Origin: RBG-16-66-20 sp040752005 | Lineage (GTDB): Bacteria > Pseudomonadota > Gammaproteobacteria > Burkholderiales > SG8-39 | Assembly (NCBI GenBank): GCA_040752005.1 | Contig: JBFMFX010000022.1 | Location: forward strand, 4,073 to 68,072 | Reading direction: 5' to 3' | Length of the DNA stretch: 64,000 nucleotides | Part shown: piece by piece, positions 31,057 through 40,192 of the stretch | Layout: every line of letters starts with the position of its first letter | How positions within the stretch are numbered: the first letter of the stretch is position 1 | Notes under the pieces: model-generated | What the model was told of the DNA's origin: nothing | Database searches by the model: none | Seen by the model: the letters and a program-made list of their open reading frames with translations, nothing else | Translations under genes and position numbers: made by a program

Positions 31057-32076
31057 ATGAAAGCCGTCCTTGCGAACGAACCCCTTCCGGCGTCCGATCC
31101 GCGCTCGCTCGTGGATGCCGAGGTGCCCGAGCCACCGGCGCCGGCCGGCCATGATCTCCTGGTTCGTGTCGAGGCGGTGTCGGTGAACCCGGTGGACGCC
31201 AAGATGCGCATGCTCGCGGTGCCCGGAGCCGGGGGCGGGCCGAGGATCCTCGGCTTCGACGCCGCCGGCGTCGTCGAGGCGGTGGGGGAGAAGGTGACGC
31301 TCTTTCGGCCGGGCGACGAGGTCTATTACGCCGGCTCCAACCAGCGTCCGGGCAGCAACGCCGAGAAGCAGCTCGTGGACGAGCGCATCGTCGGGCGCAA
31401 GCCGGCGACGCTCGATTTCGCGCAGGCGGCGGCGCTGCCGCTCACCACGATCACGGCCTACGAGAGCCTGGTGGACCGCATGGGCGTGGATGCGGTCGGC
31501 GGCCGGGCGGGGGCGAGCCTGCTCGTCGTCGGCGGCGCGGGCGGAGTGGGCTCGATGGCGATCCAGATCGGGCGCCGGCTGGGCCTGGAGGTCATCGCCA
31601 CCGCCTCGCGGCCGCAGTCGCAGAAGTGGTGCCGCGAGCTGGGGGCGGCGCAGGTGATTGACCACCGCCGGCCGCTCAAGGACGGGCTGCAGGAGATCGG
31701 CGCGCCGGAGGTGGATTACGTGCTCATCTGCACCGACATCGAGCAGTACTGGCCGCAGCTCGCGGACATCTGCAAGCCGCAGGGCTCGATCTGCTCGATC
31801 GTCAGGAACGAGAAGCCCTGCGACATCATCGCCATCCAGAGAAAGAGCCTGCGCTTTGCGTGGGAGGGCATGTTCGCGCGCTCGACCTTCCACACGCCCG
31901 ACATGATCGAGCAGCACCGGCTGCTCTGCCGGGTCGCCGACTGGATCGACGCCGGCGACATCCGCTCGACGCTCACCGAGCGCCTGTCGCCCATCAACGC
32001 GGCGAACCTGCGCGCGGCGCACGCGCGCATCGAATCGAGGACGATGATCGGCAAGCTCGCGCTCGCCGGCTGGTAG
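31057..32076 (+). CDS. MDR-family oxidoreductase (zinc-free alcohol dehydrogenase / quinone reductase type)
   Basis: Medium-chain dehydrogenase/reductase of 339 aa. The N-terminal GroES-like part has EAVSVNPVDAKMRM and GFDAAGVVEAVGEKV; the Rossmann nucleotide site is LLVVGGAGGVGSMAIQIGRR. No structural or catalytic zinc ligands are apparent, so it belongs to the zinc-free quinone oxidoreductase-like branch (often named zinc-type alcohol dehydrogenase-like protein), probably NADPH-dependent. Its substrate is unknown. It stands alone, convergent with spoT (2 bp apart). Confidence 0.85.
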   Translation: MKAVLANEPLPASDPRSLVDAEVPEPPAPAGHDLLVRVEAVSVNPVDAKMRMLAVPGAGGGPRILGFDAAGVVEAVGEKVTLFRPGDEVYYAGSNQRPGSNAEKQLVDERIVGRKPATLDFAQAAALPLTTITAYESLVDRMGVDAVGGRAGASLLVVGGAGGVGSMAIQIGRRLGLEVIATASRPQSQKWCRELGAAQVIDHRRPLKDGLQEIGAPEVDYVLICTDIEQYWPQLADICKPQGSICSIVRNEKPCDIIAIQRKSLRFAWEGMFARSTFHTPDMIEQHRLLCRVADWIDAGDIRSTLTERLSPINAANLRAAHARIESRTMIGKLALAGW

Positions 32077-32078
32077 CG

Positions 32079-34193
32079 CTACTCGCGCAGGCGCTGGATC
32101 TTCTGCACCTCCGGGATGCGGCGCAGCCCGCGCATCACGCGCGCGAGGTGCTGGCGGTTCGCCACCTCGACGACGAACAGCATGGTGGTGAAGACAGCCC
32201 GGTCCTCGTCGGTGCTGATCGCATCGATGTTGGAACCGGCCTCGGCGATCGCAGAGGCGACCTTGGCGAGCACGCCGCGCTGATTGGCCACCGTCACCTT
32301 GATGGCGCTCTGGAACATGCGCGTCAGGTCACGGTCCCACTCGACGTCGATCCACAGGCCGGGCTCGGCGCGCCGCGAACGCGCGATGCTGCGGCACTCG
32401 GCGGCATGCACCACCAGCCCCTGCCCCTTCTTCATCGAGCCGACGATCGCATCGCCCGGGATCGGCCGGCAGCAGGTCGCGAGCTGCACCGCCATGCCTT
32501 CGGTGCCGCGGATGACGACCTGCGCCGCGCGCCCGATCGGCTTTGCCTCGGCGTCGGCGCGCATGACCAGGCGCCGCGCCACCACCGCAGGCAACTGCTT
32601 GCCCAGACCGATGTCGGCGAGCAGTTCGCGCTTCGTGCGCCCGACCGTTTCGCGGACCACGCGCTCCCAGCTCGCCTCGTCTATGTCGGCGAGCGCGACG
32701 CCATAGCCCCTGAGCGCCTGCTCGAGCAGCCGCTCGCCGAGGGCGGCCGACTCCTTGTACTGCATGGTCTTGAGGAAGTGGCGGATGTTGGAGCGGGCCT
32801 TGGCCGTGCGCACGTACTGCAGCCACGCGGGGTTGGGCTTGGCGTAGCCGGTGGTGATGATCTCGACCCGATCGCCGCTCCTCAGCTCGGTCCTGAGCGG
32901 CACCAGCTCGCCGTTGACCTTCGCCGCGACGCAGCGGTTGCCGATGTCGGTGTGCACCGCGTAGGCGAAGTCCACCGCGGTCGCGCCGCGGGGCAGCGAA
33001 AGGATCCGGCCCTTGGGCGTGAACACGTACACCTCGTCGGGGAAAAGATCGAACTTGACGTACTCGAGGAACTCGTGCGAGTCGCCCGACCGGCTCTGCA
33101 TCTCCAGCAGCGACTGCAGCCACTGGTGGGTCTTCTTCTGCAGCTCCGAGAGCGCGTCGTCGTCGTCCTTGTACATCCAATGCGAGGCGACGCCGGCCTC
33201 GGCGATGCGGTGCATCTGCTCGGTGCGCACCTGCACCTCGATCGCGACGCCGTAGGGCCCGATGAGCGTCGTGTGAATGGACTGGTAGCCGTTCGCCTTC
33301 GGGATCGCGATGTAATCCTTGAACTTGCCGGGCACCGGCTTGTACAGGCTGTGCAGCGCACCGAGGGCGAGGTAGCAGCTCGCCACGTCCTTGACCACCA
33401 CCCGCAGCCCGTAGATGTCGTGCACCTCGGAGAACGACAGGTGCTTTTCGAGCATCTTGCGGTAGATGGAGTACAGGTGCTTCTCGCGGCTGGTCACCGT
33501 CGCCTCGATGCCGGCTTCGGCGAGCTTCGCCCGCACCGCGCCTTCGATGCGGGCCACCAGCTCGCGGCGGTTGCCGCGCGCGGCGCGGGTCGCCTTGGCG
33601 AGCACGCGGTAGCGCAGCGGATGCAGGTGCGCGAACGCCAGCTCCTGCAGCTCGTGGTACAGCTCGTTCAGCCCGAGGCGGTTGGCGATCGGGGCGTAGA
33701 TCTCCAGCGTCTCGCGCGCGATGCGCCGGCGCTTGGCGGGCGGCACCGCCTCCAGGGTGCGCATGTTGTGCAGCCGGTCGGCCAGCTTGATCAGGATGAC
33801 GCGCACGTCGCGTGCCATCGCCAGCAGCATCTTGCGGAAGTTCTCGGCCTGCGCGTCCTCGGCCGACTGGAACTCGATCTTGTCGAGCTTGGACAGGCCG
33901 TCCACCAGTTCGGCCACCGCGCGGCCGAAGGTGTCCGCGATCTCGTCCTTGGTGACCGAGGTGTCCTCCATCACGTCGTGCAGAAGCGCCGCCTGCAGCG
34001 CCTGCCCGTCGAGGCGCCACTGCGCGAGGATCTCGGCCACCGCCAGCGGATGCGAGATGTAGGGTTCGCCCGACTCGCGCCTCTGGCCGGCGTGTGCGGC
34101 CTCGGAGAAGCGGTACGCCTCTTCCAGGCGCACAACGTCGGCCGGCTTCAGGTAGCCGAATCGGGAAGCGTCGAGCAGGGCGACGGCGGCCAT
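32079..34193 (-). CDS. spoT: Bifunctional (p)ppGpp synthetase/hydrolase
   Basis: Stringent-response enzyme of 704 aa. The N-terminal HD hydrolase domain has HAGQRR, YISHPL and LLHDVMEDT (His72, Asp73) with KLADRLHNM, so hydrolase residues are intact. The synthetase domain shows GLRVVVKD and GKFKDYIAIPKANGYQSIHT; the FKD motif is of the bifunctional type rather than the ExDD of RelA. TGS (VFTPKGRILSLPRGATAVDF) and C-terminal ACT domains follow. Located downstream of rpoZ and gmk, the classical spoT position, hence the symbol. Confidence 0.95.
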   Translation of the reverse strand: MAAVALLDASRFGYLKPADVVRLEEAYRFSEAAHAGQRRESGEPYISHPLAVAEILAQWRLDGQALQAALLHDVMEDTSVTKDEIADTFGRAVAELVDGLSKLDKIEFQSAEDAQAENFRKMLLAMARDVRVILIKLADRLHNMRTLEAVPPAKRRRIARETLEIYAPIANRLGLNELYHELQELAFAHLHPLRYRVLAKATRAARGNRRELVARIEGAVRAKLAEAGIEATVTSREKHLYSIYRKMLEKHLSFSEVHDIYGLRVVVKDVASCYLALGALHSLYKPVPGKFKDYIAIPKANGYQSIHTTLIGPYGVAIEVQVRTEQMHRIAEAGVASHWMYKDDDDALSELQKKTHQWLQSLLEMQSRSGDSHEFLEYVKFDLFPDEVYVFTPKGRILSLPRGATAVDFAYAVHTDIGNRCVAAKVNGELVPLRTELRSGDRVEIITTGYAKPNPAWLQYVRTAKARSNIRHFLKTMQYKESAALGERLLEQALRGYGVALADIDEASWERVVRETVGRTKRELLADIGLGKQLPAVVARRLVMRADAEAKPIGRAAQVVIRGTEGMAVQLATCCRPIPGDAIVGSMKKGQGLVVHAAECRSIARSRRAEPGLWIDVEWDRDLTRMFQSAIKVTVANQRGVLAKVASAIAEAGSNIDAISTDEDRAVFTTMLFVVEVANRQHLARVMRGLRRIPEVQKIQRLRE

Positions 34194-34232
34194 GGGGGAA
34201 GTTTAGTCCGGTGCCCCCTGCACCGGGTGCTC

Positions 34233-34460
34233 TCAGGTCGCGGGCGGCGCAGCCGCGCCCGGGTTGCGGCGCAGGACCTCCAGCCCGACCTTGCCGGCGG
34301 CGATCTCGCGCAGCGCGATCACGGTGGGCTTGTCCTTGTCCGGGTCCACCAGCGGCGTCGCCCCTGCGCTCAGTTGCCGGGCGCGGTAGGTCGCCGCGAG
34401 CGTGAGCTGGAAGCGGTTGGGGATCTTCTTCAGGCAATCGTCAACGGTGATCCGGGCCAT
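34233..34460 (-). CDS. rpoZ: RNA polymerase omega subunit
   Basis: Small RNA polymerase subunit (75 aa) that aids assembly of beta-prime and takes part in ppGpp binding. MARITVDDCLKKIPNRFQLT and YRARQL with VIALREIAAGKV match the family. It overlaps the end of gmk by 20 nt and precedes spoT by 39 bp, the usual gmk-rpoZ-spoT order. A Pro/Ala-rich tail (GAAAPPAT) follows the core. Confidence 0.95.
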   Translation of the reverse strand: MARITVDDCLKKIPNRFQLTLAATYRARQLSAGATPLVDPDKDKPTVIALREIAAGKVGLEVLRRNPGAAAPPAT

Positions 34461-35046
34461 GAGTTTCTCCAGCGGGAGTTCGGGGCTGCTTCAGGCGCTC
34501 GGCGCGAATGATCGCCTTCAGGTCCTGCAAGGCCGCGTCGAAGTCTTTGTTAATAATAGCATATTCGAACTCGCCGGCGTGCGCGAGCTCCTCGCGCGCA
34601 TTGGCCAGCCGCCGCCGGATCACCTCCTCGGAGTCCTGGCCGCGGGTGCGCATGCGCCGCTCCAGCTCCTCGATCGAGGGCGGCAGGATGAAGATGCCGA
34701 TCGCCTCCGGGATCAGCCGCCGGACCTGCTGCGCGCCCTGCCAGTCGATCTCCAGCAGCAGGTCCTCGCCCCGCTCGAGGATGTCGCGGATCACCGAGCG
34801 CGAGGTGCCGTAGCGGTAGCCGTGCACCTGGGCCGACTCCAGGAATTCGCCGCGCGCCTGCATCTCGGCGAACGTCTGCTCGTCCACGAAGTGGTATTCG
34901 CGCCCGTTCCGTTCGCCCGGGCGCGGCGGCCGGGTGGTGTACGACACCGAGAGCTTGAGCGTCGGGTCCTGCCTGAGCAGCGCGTCAATCAGCGTGCTCT
35001 TTCCGGCCCCGGAGGGCGCGGCGACGATGAACAGGCGCCCCCTCAT
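34441..35046 (-). CDS. gmk: Guanylate kinase
   Basis: Phosphorylates GMP to GDP with ATP. The 201 residues start MRGRLFIVAAPSGAGKSTLI with the P-loop at about 10-17. GMP-binding elements are SVSYTTRPPRPGERNG and YHFVDEQTF, followed by YGTSRSVI and LLLEIDWQGAQQVR. The start ATG lies a few bases inside the end of yicC (4-nt overlap). Essential cytoplasmic enzyme; part of yicC-gmk-rpoZ-spoT. Confidence 0.96.
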   Translation of the reverse strand: MRGRLFIVAAPSGAGKSTLIDALLRQDPTLKLSVSYTTRPPRPGERNGREYHFVDEQTFAEMQARGEFLESAQVHGYRYGTSRSVIRDILERGEDLLLEIDWQGAQQVRRLIPEAIGIFILPPSIEELERRMRTRGQDSEEVIRRRLANAREELAHAGEFEYAIINKDFDAALQDLKAIIRAERLKQPRTPAGETHGPDHR

Positions 35047-35909
35047 TCGATGTTCTGCACCTGCTCGCGCACCTGCTCGACGAGGAGCTTGAGCTCCAGC
35101 GCGCACTGCGCCAGCTCGAGACCGGCGGCCTTGGCCGCGAGGGTGTTCGCCTCGCGGTTCATCTCCTGGGCGAGAAAGTCGAGGCGCTTGCCGACCGCGC
35201 CGCCCGCTTCCAGCGCCCGCTCGACCTCCGCCAGGTGCGCGCCAAGGCGGGTAAGCTCCTCGTCCACGTCGCTCTTCGCCGCCTGCAGCGCGAGTTCGGC
35301 GCGGATGCGGTCCTCGTCGAGCGCCGCCGCGGCCTCGCGCATGCGTTCGGCCAGGCGCGCGCGCCAGGCCGCGAGCGCCTCCGGAACGAGCGGCGCAGCG
35401 CGCTCGAGCAGCGCGCGCATCGCCGCCACGCGCTCGCGGATGCTCGCGGCGAGGCGCGCGCCCTCGCGCTCGCGCGCGGCGCACAGCTCGTCGAGCGCGC
35501 GCTGCGCGAGCGCCTCCACCGCGCGCCGCGCCGCGCTCTCGTCGAGCGGGGTTTCCGCCAGCACCCCCGGCCAGCGCAGCACGTCGGCGAGCCCCATCGG
35601 TGCCGCCTCGGGAAAGGCGCGCCGCGCCTCGTCGGCGATGCGCCGCAGGGTCTCGAGCGCCGCCGGGTTCAGCGCCCTCGGCGCGGCGCCGGCGCCCGGC
35701 GCCCCGAGCGCGAGCCGGCACTCGACCTTGCCGCGCGCGAGCCGCGCCGCGAGCATCTCGCGCAGCAGCGGCTCCAGCGCGCGCAGCTCGTCGGCGATGC
35801 GCAGCTGCAGGTCCAGATAGCGCGCGTTCACGCTGCGGATCTCCAGCGACAGCGTGCCGCGCGGCGTCTCGGTCGCCGCCGCGGCATATCCGGTCATGCT
35901 GCGGATCAT
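35043..35909 (-). CDS. yicC: YicC-family endoribonuclease-like protein
   Basis: YicC/YloC-family protein of 288 aa; members have been shown to act as RNases in E. coli, including on small RNAs. The N-terminal MIRSMTGYAAAATETPRGTL and LEIRSVNARYLDLQLR are family hallmarks, and the C-terminus has DEELTRLGAHL and KRLDFLAQEMNREANTLAAK. ATG 35909 was chosen over a longer frame because it gives the conserved MIRSMTGY start. Cotranscribed with gmk; divergent from the kinase gene with about 70 bp between. Confidence 0.94.
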   Translation of the reverse strand: MIRSMTGYAAAATETPRGTLSLEIRSVNARYLDLQLRIADELRALEPLLREMLAARLARGKVECRLALGAPGAGAAPRALNPAALETLRRIADEARRAFPEAAPMGLADVLRWPGVLAETPLDESAARRAVEALAQRALDELCAAREREGARLAASIRERVAAMRALLERAAPLVPEALAAWRARLAERMREAAAALDEDRIRAELALQAAKSDVDEELTRLGAHLAEVERALEAGGAVGKRLDFLAQEMNREANTLAAKAAGLELAQCALELKLLVEQVREQVQNIE

Positions 35910-35979
35910 CGGTCGTCGTCGGAGTGAACGCGCGGCGCGCGCGGGAAAAGTGCGCATGGCCGCCGATCGGGAGGCGGTT

Positions 35980-36939
35980 ATGATAGGCGAGATGCCCTCG
36001 CAAGCCAATCAGCCGCTGCCCGAGGGCTTTCAGGTCGAAAACTACCGCATTCTCCGCGTCCTCGCCTCCGGCGGGTTCTCGTTCGTCTACCTCGCCCACG
36101 ACGAAAACGAGGTGCCGGTGGCGCTCAAGGAATACCTGCCGGCGACGCTCGCGCTGCGCGCCGATGGCGCCGCTCGCCCGGTCGTACCCGAGGAAAACGC
36201 CGCCGTCTTCCGCCACGGCATGAAGTGCTTCTTCGAGGAGGGAAAGACGCTCGCCGGGCTGCGCCATCCGAACGTGGTGCGGGTGCTCAATTTCTTTCGC
36301 GCCAACGGCACCGCGTACATGGTCATGCGCTACGAGCGCGGCCGCACGCTGGAGGAGCACATCCGCCGCCGCAGCGGTCCGCTCCCCGAGGACTGGCTGC
36401 GCGCGACCTTCGCGGCGCTGCTCAACGGATTGCGCGAGGTGCATGCGCGCAGGCTGCTGCACCTGGACATCAAGCCGGCGAACATCTACCTGCGCAACGA
36501 CGGCGAGCCGTTGCTGATCGATTTCGGCGCCGCGCGCCAGGCGCTTTCGGGCGAAGCCGCCGCCCTGCCGCCGGTGCACACGCCGGGATTCGCCTCGCCG
36601 GAGCACTCCGGCGCGAGCCACGAGCGCGGTCCCTGGAGCGATATCTACTCGGTGGGCGCGACCCTGTACGCCTGCCTCGCGGGCGCGCCGCCGCCGCCGG
36701 CGCCCGAGCGCCTGGCGAAGGACCGCCTCGCGCCCGCGCGCAAGGCGTGGGCCGGCAGGTATTCGGCGGAGCTGCTCGACACCGTGGACTGGTGCCTGCG
36801 CCTGGATGCGCGCGAGCGGCCGCAGAGCGTGCTCGCGCTGCAGAAGGCGCTCATCGGCGAGCGCTCACCCGGGTGGCGGGGCGAGGCGCCGATGCTCGAC
36901 CGGCTCAAGGACGCTATAGTGCGGCTCGCACGGCGATGA
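35980..36939 (+). CDS. Ser/Thr protein kinase
   Basis: Eukaryote-like Ser/Thr kinase of 319 aa without membrane segment. Visible motifs: ASGGFSFVYLAH (glycine loop), Lys50 in VALKEYLP, HLDIKPANIYLR (catalytic Asp163, Asn168), DFG as LLIDFGAARQ (Asp181) and PGFASPEH in place of APE. The start at 35980 has GGGAGG five bases upstream; ATG 35992 is the alternative. The stop overlaps the start of a PP2C-type phosphatase gene, making a kinase-phosphatase pair. No FHA or type VI secretion genes are present in the window, so its targets are unknown. Confidence 0.92.
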   Translation: MIGEMPSQANQPLPEGFQVENYRILRVLASGGFSFVYLAHDENEVPVALKEYLPATLALRADGAARPVVPEENAAVFRHGMKCFFEEGKTLAGLRHPNVVRVLNFFRANGTAYMVMRYERGRTLEEHIRRRSGPLPEDWLRATFAALLNGLREVHARRLLHLDIKPANIYLRNDGEPLLIDFGAARQALSGEAAALPPVHTPGFASPEHSGASHERGPWSDIYSVGATLYACLAGAPPPPAPERLAKDRLAPARKAWAGRYSAELLDTVDWCLRLDARERPQSVLALQKALIGERSPGWRGEAPMLDRLKDAIVRLARR

Positions 36940-37733
36940 ACTACAGCCTGTTCCAGGAAAGCCGCATCGGCAGCCGGCGCGAGCAGCAGGACCGGCTCGG
37001 GCACTGGGCGAGCGGCGAGGCTCTGCTGCTCGCCCTCGCCGACGGCATGGGGGGCCATCTGCGCGGCGATGTCGCCGCGACGATCGCCGTCGCGACGCTC
37101 GGCGCGGCGTTTCGCGCCGAGGCAAGACCGCGTCTTGCCGATCCGGGGGCGTTTCTTGCGCAAGGCATCGCGCGCGCACACGCGATGATCGTGCATCAGG
37201 GACGGCGCCTTGCGCTGCCGGATTCGCCGCGCACGACGATCGTCGCCTGCGTCGTTCAGGACGGGCGCGTGTGGTGGTCGCATGTGGGCGACTCGCGCCT
37301 GTACCTGATCCGCGACGGCCGGGTCGCGGCACGCACCCGGGACCACACGCTGGTGCAGCAGCTCGTGGATGCGGGTCGCATCCGCGAGGAGGCGATCGCG
37401 GTGCATCCGGACCGCAACAAGCTGTTGCGCTGCCTGGGCGGGCCGGTGCCGCCGGAGGCGGAGCCGCCGGCGAGCGCGGCGCTCGCGGCGGGCGACATCG
37501 TGCTGCTCTGCTCCGACGGGTTCTGGGGCCCCTTGAGCGAGCGCCAGCTTCTCACCGGGCTCATCGGCAGGCCGCCGGAAGAGGCGCTCGCGGCGCTCGT
37601 CAGCCTTGCGCAGACGCGCGCCGGACCGGCGGCCGACAACCTGTCGGTGCTCGCGCTGCACTGGCGCGAGCCCGCGCGCCCGGCGCCGCACGCCGCGGCC
37701 TCGGCCGAGGGCGCAAAGGCGGGGACGCAATGA
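36936..37733 (+). CDS. PP2C-family protein phosphatase
   Basis: Metal-dependent Ser/Thr phosphatase (265 aa) that probably reverses the adjacent kinase. Motifs: SRREQQDRLGHW (motif 1), LLALADGMGGHLRGDVAA (motif 2 with metal-binding Asp36), WWSHVGDSRLYLIRDG, and LLCSDGFWGPLS, then AADNLSVLAL. All metal-ligand regions look intact. ATG 36936 overlaps the kinase stop (ATGA). Soluble, with no membrane segment. Confidence 0.92.
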   Translation: MNYSLFQESRIGSRREQQDRLGHWASGEALLLALADGMGGHLRGDVAATIAVATLGAAFRAEARPRLADPGAFLAQGIARAHAMIVHQGRRLALPDSPRTTIVACVVQDGRVWWSHVGDSRLYLIRDGRVAARTRDHTLVQQLVDAGRIREEAIAVHPDRNKLLRCLGGPVPPEAEPPASAALAAGDIVLLCSDGFWGPLSERQLLTGLIGRPPEEALAALVSLAQTRAGPAADNLSVLALHWREPARPAPHAAASAEGAKAGTQ

Positions 37734-37746
37734 ACGCGAGCTGCGC

Positions 37747-38463
37747 ATGAGGGCGAACGGCCGGCGAGCGCACGAGCTGCGTCCGACGAAGTTCGTGCGC
37801 GGCTACACGCGGCACGCCGAGGGCTCGGTGCTGGTCGAATTCGGCGATACGCGGGTGTTGTGCACCGCGACCGTCGAGGAGACGGTGCCGGCGTTTTTGC
37901 GCGGCACCGGCCGCGGCTGGGTGACGGCCGAATACGGCATGCTGCCGCGCGCGACGCACACGCGCACCGAGCGCGAGGCGGCGCGCGGCGCGCAGTCCGG
38001 GCGCACGCAGGAGATCCAGCGCCTGATCGGCCGGGCGCTGCGCGCGGTGACCGATCTCGCGCAACTGGGCGAGCGCACCGTGCGGCTCGATTGCGACGTG
38101 TTGCAGGCCGATGGCGGTACGCGCACCGCGGCGATCACCGGGGGATTCGTCGCGCTGCACGATGCGCTGTCCTGGATGCGCGGCCGCGGCATGATCGCGG
38201 CGCTGCCGGTGAAGGACTTCGTCGCCGCGGTGTCGGTCGGCATGCATGGCGGCGAGGCGCTGCTCGATCTCGATTACGCCGAGGATTCCGCCTGCGACAC
38301 CGACATGAACGTGGTGATGACCGGCGCCGGGCGATTCGTCGAAGTTCAGGGCACCGCCGAGGGCGAGCCCTTCACGCGCGAGGCGCTTGAGCGGCTGCTC
38401 GCGCTTGCCGCGGGCGGAATCGCCGAGCTGATCGCGCGCCAGCGTCGGGCCCTCGGCGCCTGA
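37747..38463 (+). CDS. rph: RNase PH
   Basis: 3'-to-5' phosphorolytic exoribonuclease that trims tRNA 3' ends. The 238 residues contain HELRPTKFVRGYTRHAEGSV, GWVTAEYGMLPRATHTR, SGRTQEIQRLIGRALRAV and DCDVLQADGGTRTAAITGG, all signature segments, and the phosphate-binding Arg in SGRTQEIQR is present. It lies just after the phosphatase gene and is followed by a hairpin that includes its stop codon. Confidence 0.96.
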   Translation: MRANGRRAHELRPTKFVRGYTRHAEGSVLVEFGDTRVLCTATVEETVPAFLRGTGRGWVTAEYGMLPRATHTRTEREAARGAQSGRTQEIQRLIGRALRAVTDLAQLGERTVRLDCDVLQADGGTRTAAITGGFVALHDALSWMRGRGMIAALPVKDFVAAVSVGMHGGEALLDLDYAEDSACDTDMNVVMTGAGRFVEVQGTAEGEPFTREALERLLALAAGGIAELIARQRRALGA

Positions 38464-38486
38464 AATCAGGGTCGGACCCCGTTTCA
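38461..38486. repeat. Hairpin with CAGGGTCGGACCC core behind rph
   Basis: TGAAA-N3-GGGTC-G-GACCC-N2-TTTCA forms a nested dyad that starts on the rph stop codon. Its ATCAGGGTCGGACC core recurs behind speDE (61558-61571, other strand), and a close variant lies behind the FAH gene (57612-57625). It may act as a 3' hairpin between the convergent rph and yggX genes. Confidence 0.55.
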
Positions 38487-38490
38487 GGCC

Positions 38491-38763
38491 TCAGGTTTTC
38501 GGCGGAACGTAGCCCGAGGCGACGTCGGCGCCTTCGCCGAAGAAGTACTTCTCGGTCTGTTCGGCGAGATACTTGCGCGCCCGGGGATCGGCGAGGTTGA
38601 GGCGGTTCTCGTTGACGAGCATCGTCTGGTGGCGCAGCCACTGCTGCCACGCCTCCTTCGAGACGTTCTCGTAGATGCGCTTGCCGAGCTCGCCCGGAAA
38701 CGGCGGGTAATCGAGCCCCTCGGCCTCGCGGCCGAGCTTGACGCATTTCACCATTCTCGCCAT
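38491..38763 (-). CDS. yggX: YggX-family Fe(II)-trafficking protein
   Basis: Small protein (90 aa) that protects iron-sulfur clusters and takes part in iron handling. The sequence VKCVKLGREAEGLDYPPFPG, with conserved Cys7, then GELGKRIYENVSKEAWQQWL and QTMLVNENRLNLADPRARKY, is a full match to the family. It lies 5 bp behind argA on the same strand, a common betaproteobacterial pairing. Confidence 0.95.
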   Translation of the reverse strand: MARMVKCVKLGREAEGLDYPPFPGELGKRIYENVSKEAWQQWLRHQTMLVNENRLNLADPRARKYLAEQTEKYFFGEGADVASGYVPPKT

Positions 38764-38768
38764 GGGGT

Positions 38769-40088
38769 CTAGAGGCGCTTGACGAAGATTTTGGAACCGC
38801 GCTTCCAATTGTATAGCGCCTTGCGCTCCTCGGGCAGCGCCGCGAGCCCCGCCTCGCGGAATCCTTGCGCGAGGAACCAGTGCTGCGCGCGGGTGGTGAG
38901 GGCGAAGAGCCGCCGCAGCTTGAGCGAGCGCGCGCGCGCCTCGCAGGCGCGCAGCAGCCGCTCGCCGTAGCCGGCGTCGCGGTAATCGGGCGAGACCGCG
39001 AGGCAGGCGAGCTCGGCGCTTTTTTCCTTCGGGAACGGATAGAGCGCGGCGCAGCCGACGATCACCCCGTCGTGCTCGATGACCTCGAAGTTGCCGATCT
39101 CGCGCTCCAGCCGCTCGCGGCCGCGCTTGACCAGCGTGCCGTCGGCCTCCAGCGGCTCGATCAGGGCGAGGATGCCGCCCACGTCCTCGATGCGTGCCGG
39201 GCGCAAGTGCTCGACCGCATCGGCGGTGATCAGCGTGCCGACGCCGGAGTGGGTGAAGAGTTCGAGCAGCGTCGCGCCGTCGGTGCGGCGGGCGATGAGG
39301 TGCGCGCGGCCGACGCCGCCGGCGAGCGCGCGCAGCGCGCACTCCAGAGCCCGCGCCAGGTCCTTGTGCGCGCCGTCGCGCTTGAGGAGCATCGCCGCCT
39401 CGCGCGCGGTGAGTTCGTGCAGCGGCTCGCCCTTGCGGTCCTGCGGCAGCCGCTCGCACAGGATGAGCAGCTTGTCGGCCTTGAGCGCGACCGCGACGCT
39501 CGCGGCGACGTCCTCCCAGGCGAGGTTGAACACTTCCCCGGTGGGCGAGTAGCCGAGGTTGGGCACCAGCACGATCTCGCCGTCGTCAAGGCGCCGGGCG
39601 ATCGCCGCGGCGTCCACCTTGCGCACCACGCCGGTGTACTGGTAGTCCACGCCGTCCACCACGCCGATCGGGCGCGCGGCGATGTAGTTCCCCGAGCCCA
39701 CCCGGATCGCCGCCCCGGCCATCGGCGAGTTCGGCAGCCCCTGCGAAAGCAGCGCCTCGATCTCGACGCGCAGCACGCCCGCGGCGTGCTTGACCGCGGT
39801 GAGCGAGGCGGCGTCGGTGATGCGCAGCCCGCGGGCATAGCGCGAGCGCAGGCCCTTCGCCTTCAGCTCCGCCTCGATCTGGCTGCGCGCACCGTGCACG
39901 AGCACCAGGCGGATGCCGAGCGCGGCGAGCAGGTTGAGGTCGTGCACGAACTTGACGAAGCGGCTGCGCTCGACCATCTGCTCGCCGGGAAAGCCGATGA
40001 CGAAGGTGCGGCCGCGGAACGCGTGCACGTACGGCGCGGCCTGCCGGAACCAGCGCACGAACAGCTCGGGATGCGGAAGCGTGGTCAT
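38769..40088 (-). CDS. argA: N-acetylglutamate synthase ArgA
   Basis: First step of arginine biosynthesis, acetyl-CoA plus glutamate. The 439 residues have an N-terminal amino-acid-kinase fold (FVIGFPGEQMV; LVLVHGARSQIEAEL; about residues 25-280) that binds arginine for feedback control, and a C-terminal GNAT acetyltransferase domain (CLAVSPDYRDAGYGERLLRA). This is the classical fused gamma/betaproteobacterial form. Upstream, about 100 bp is shared with a divergent secreted-protein gene. Confidence 0.95.
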   Translation of the reverse strand: MTTLPHPELFVRWFRQAAPYVHAFRGRTFVIGFPGEQMVERSRFVKFVHDLNLLAALGIRLVLVHGARSQIEAELKAKGLRSRYARGLRITDAASLTAVKHAAGVLRVEIEALLSQGLPNSPMAGAAIRVGSGNYIAARPIGVVDGVDYQYTGVVRKVDAAAIARRLDDGEIVLVPNLGYSPTGEVFNLAWEDVAASVAVALKADKLLILCERLPQDRKGEPLHELTAREAAMLLKRDGAHKDLARALECALRALAGGVGRAHLIARRTDGATLLELFTHSGVGTLITADAVEHLRPARIEDVGGILALIEPLEADGTLVKRGRERLEREIGNFEVIEHDGVIVGCAALYPFPKEKSAELACLAVSPDYRDAGYGERLLRACEARARSLKLRRLFALTTRAQHWFLAQGFREAGLAALPEERKALYNWKRGSKIFVKRL

Positions 40089-40192
40089 TGAGCGTTGATT
40101 TTCCGCGCGATTCTACGGGACCGCCCCCCGGGGTCAACCGCGGGGAACGCAGCCGCGTTAGCCGCAGTCTGACCGGCAACAGGAGGATCTTC

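Noticed and set aside
31860..34511. Very long plus-strand open frame (over 880 codons) across spoT, rpoZ and gmk
   Set aside because: It is antisense to three well-conserved genes, its translation is rich in Arg/His/Ala with no domain, and such frames are common in GC-rich DNA.
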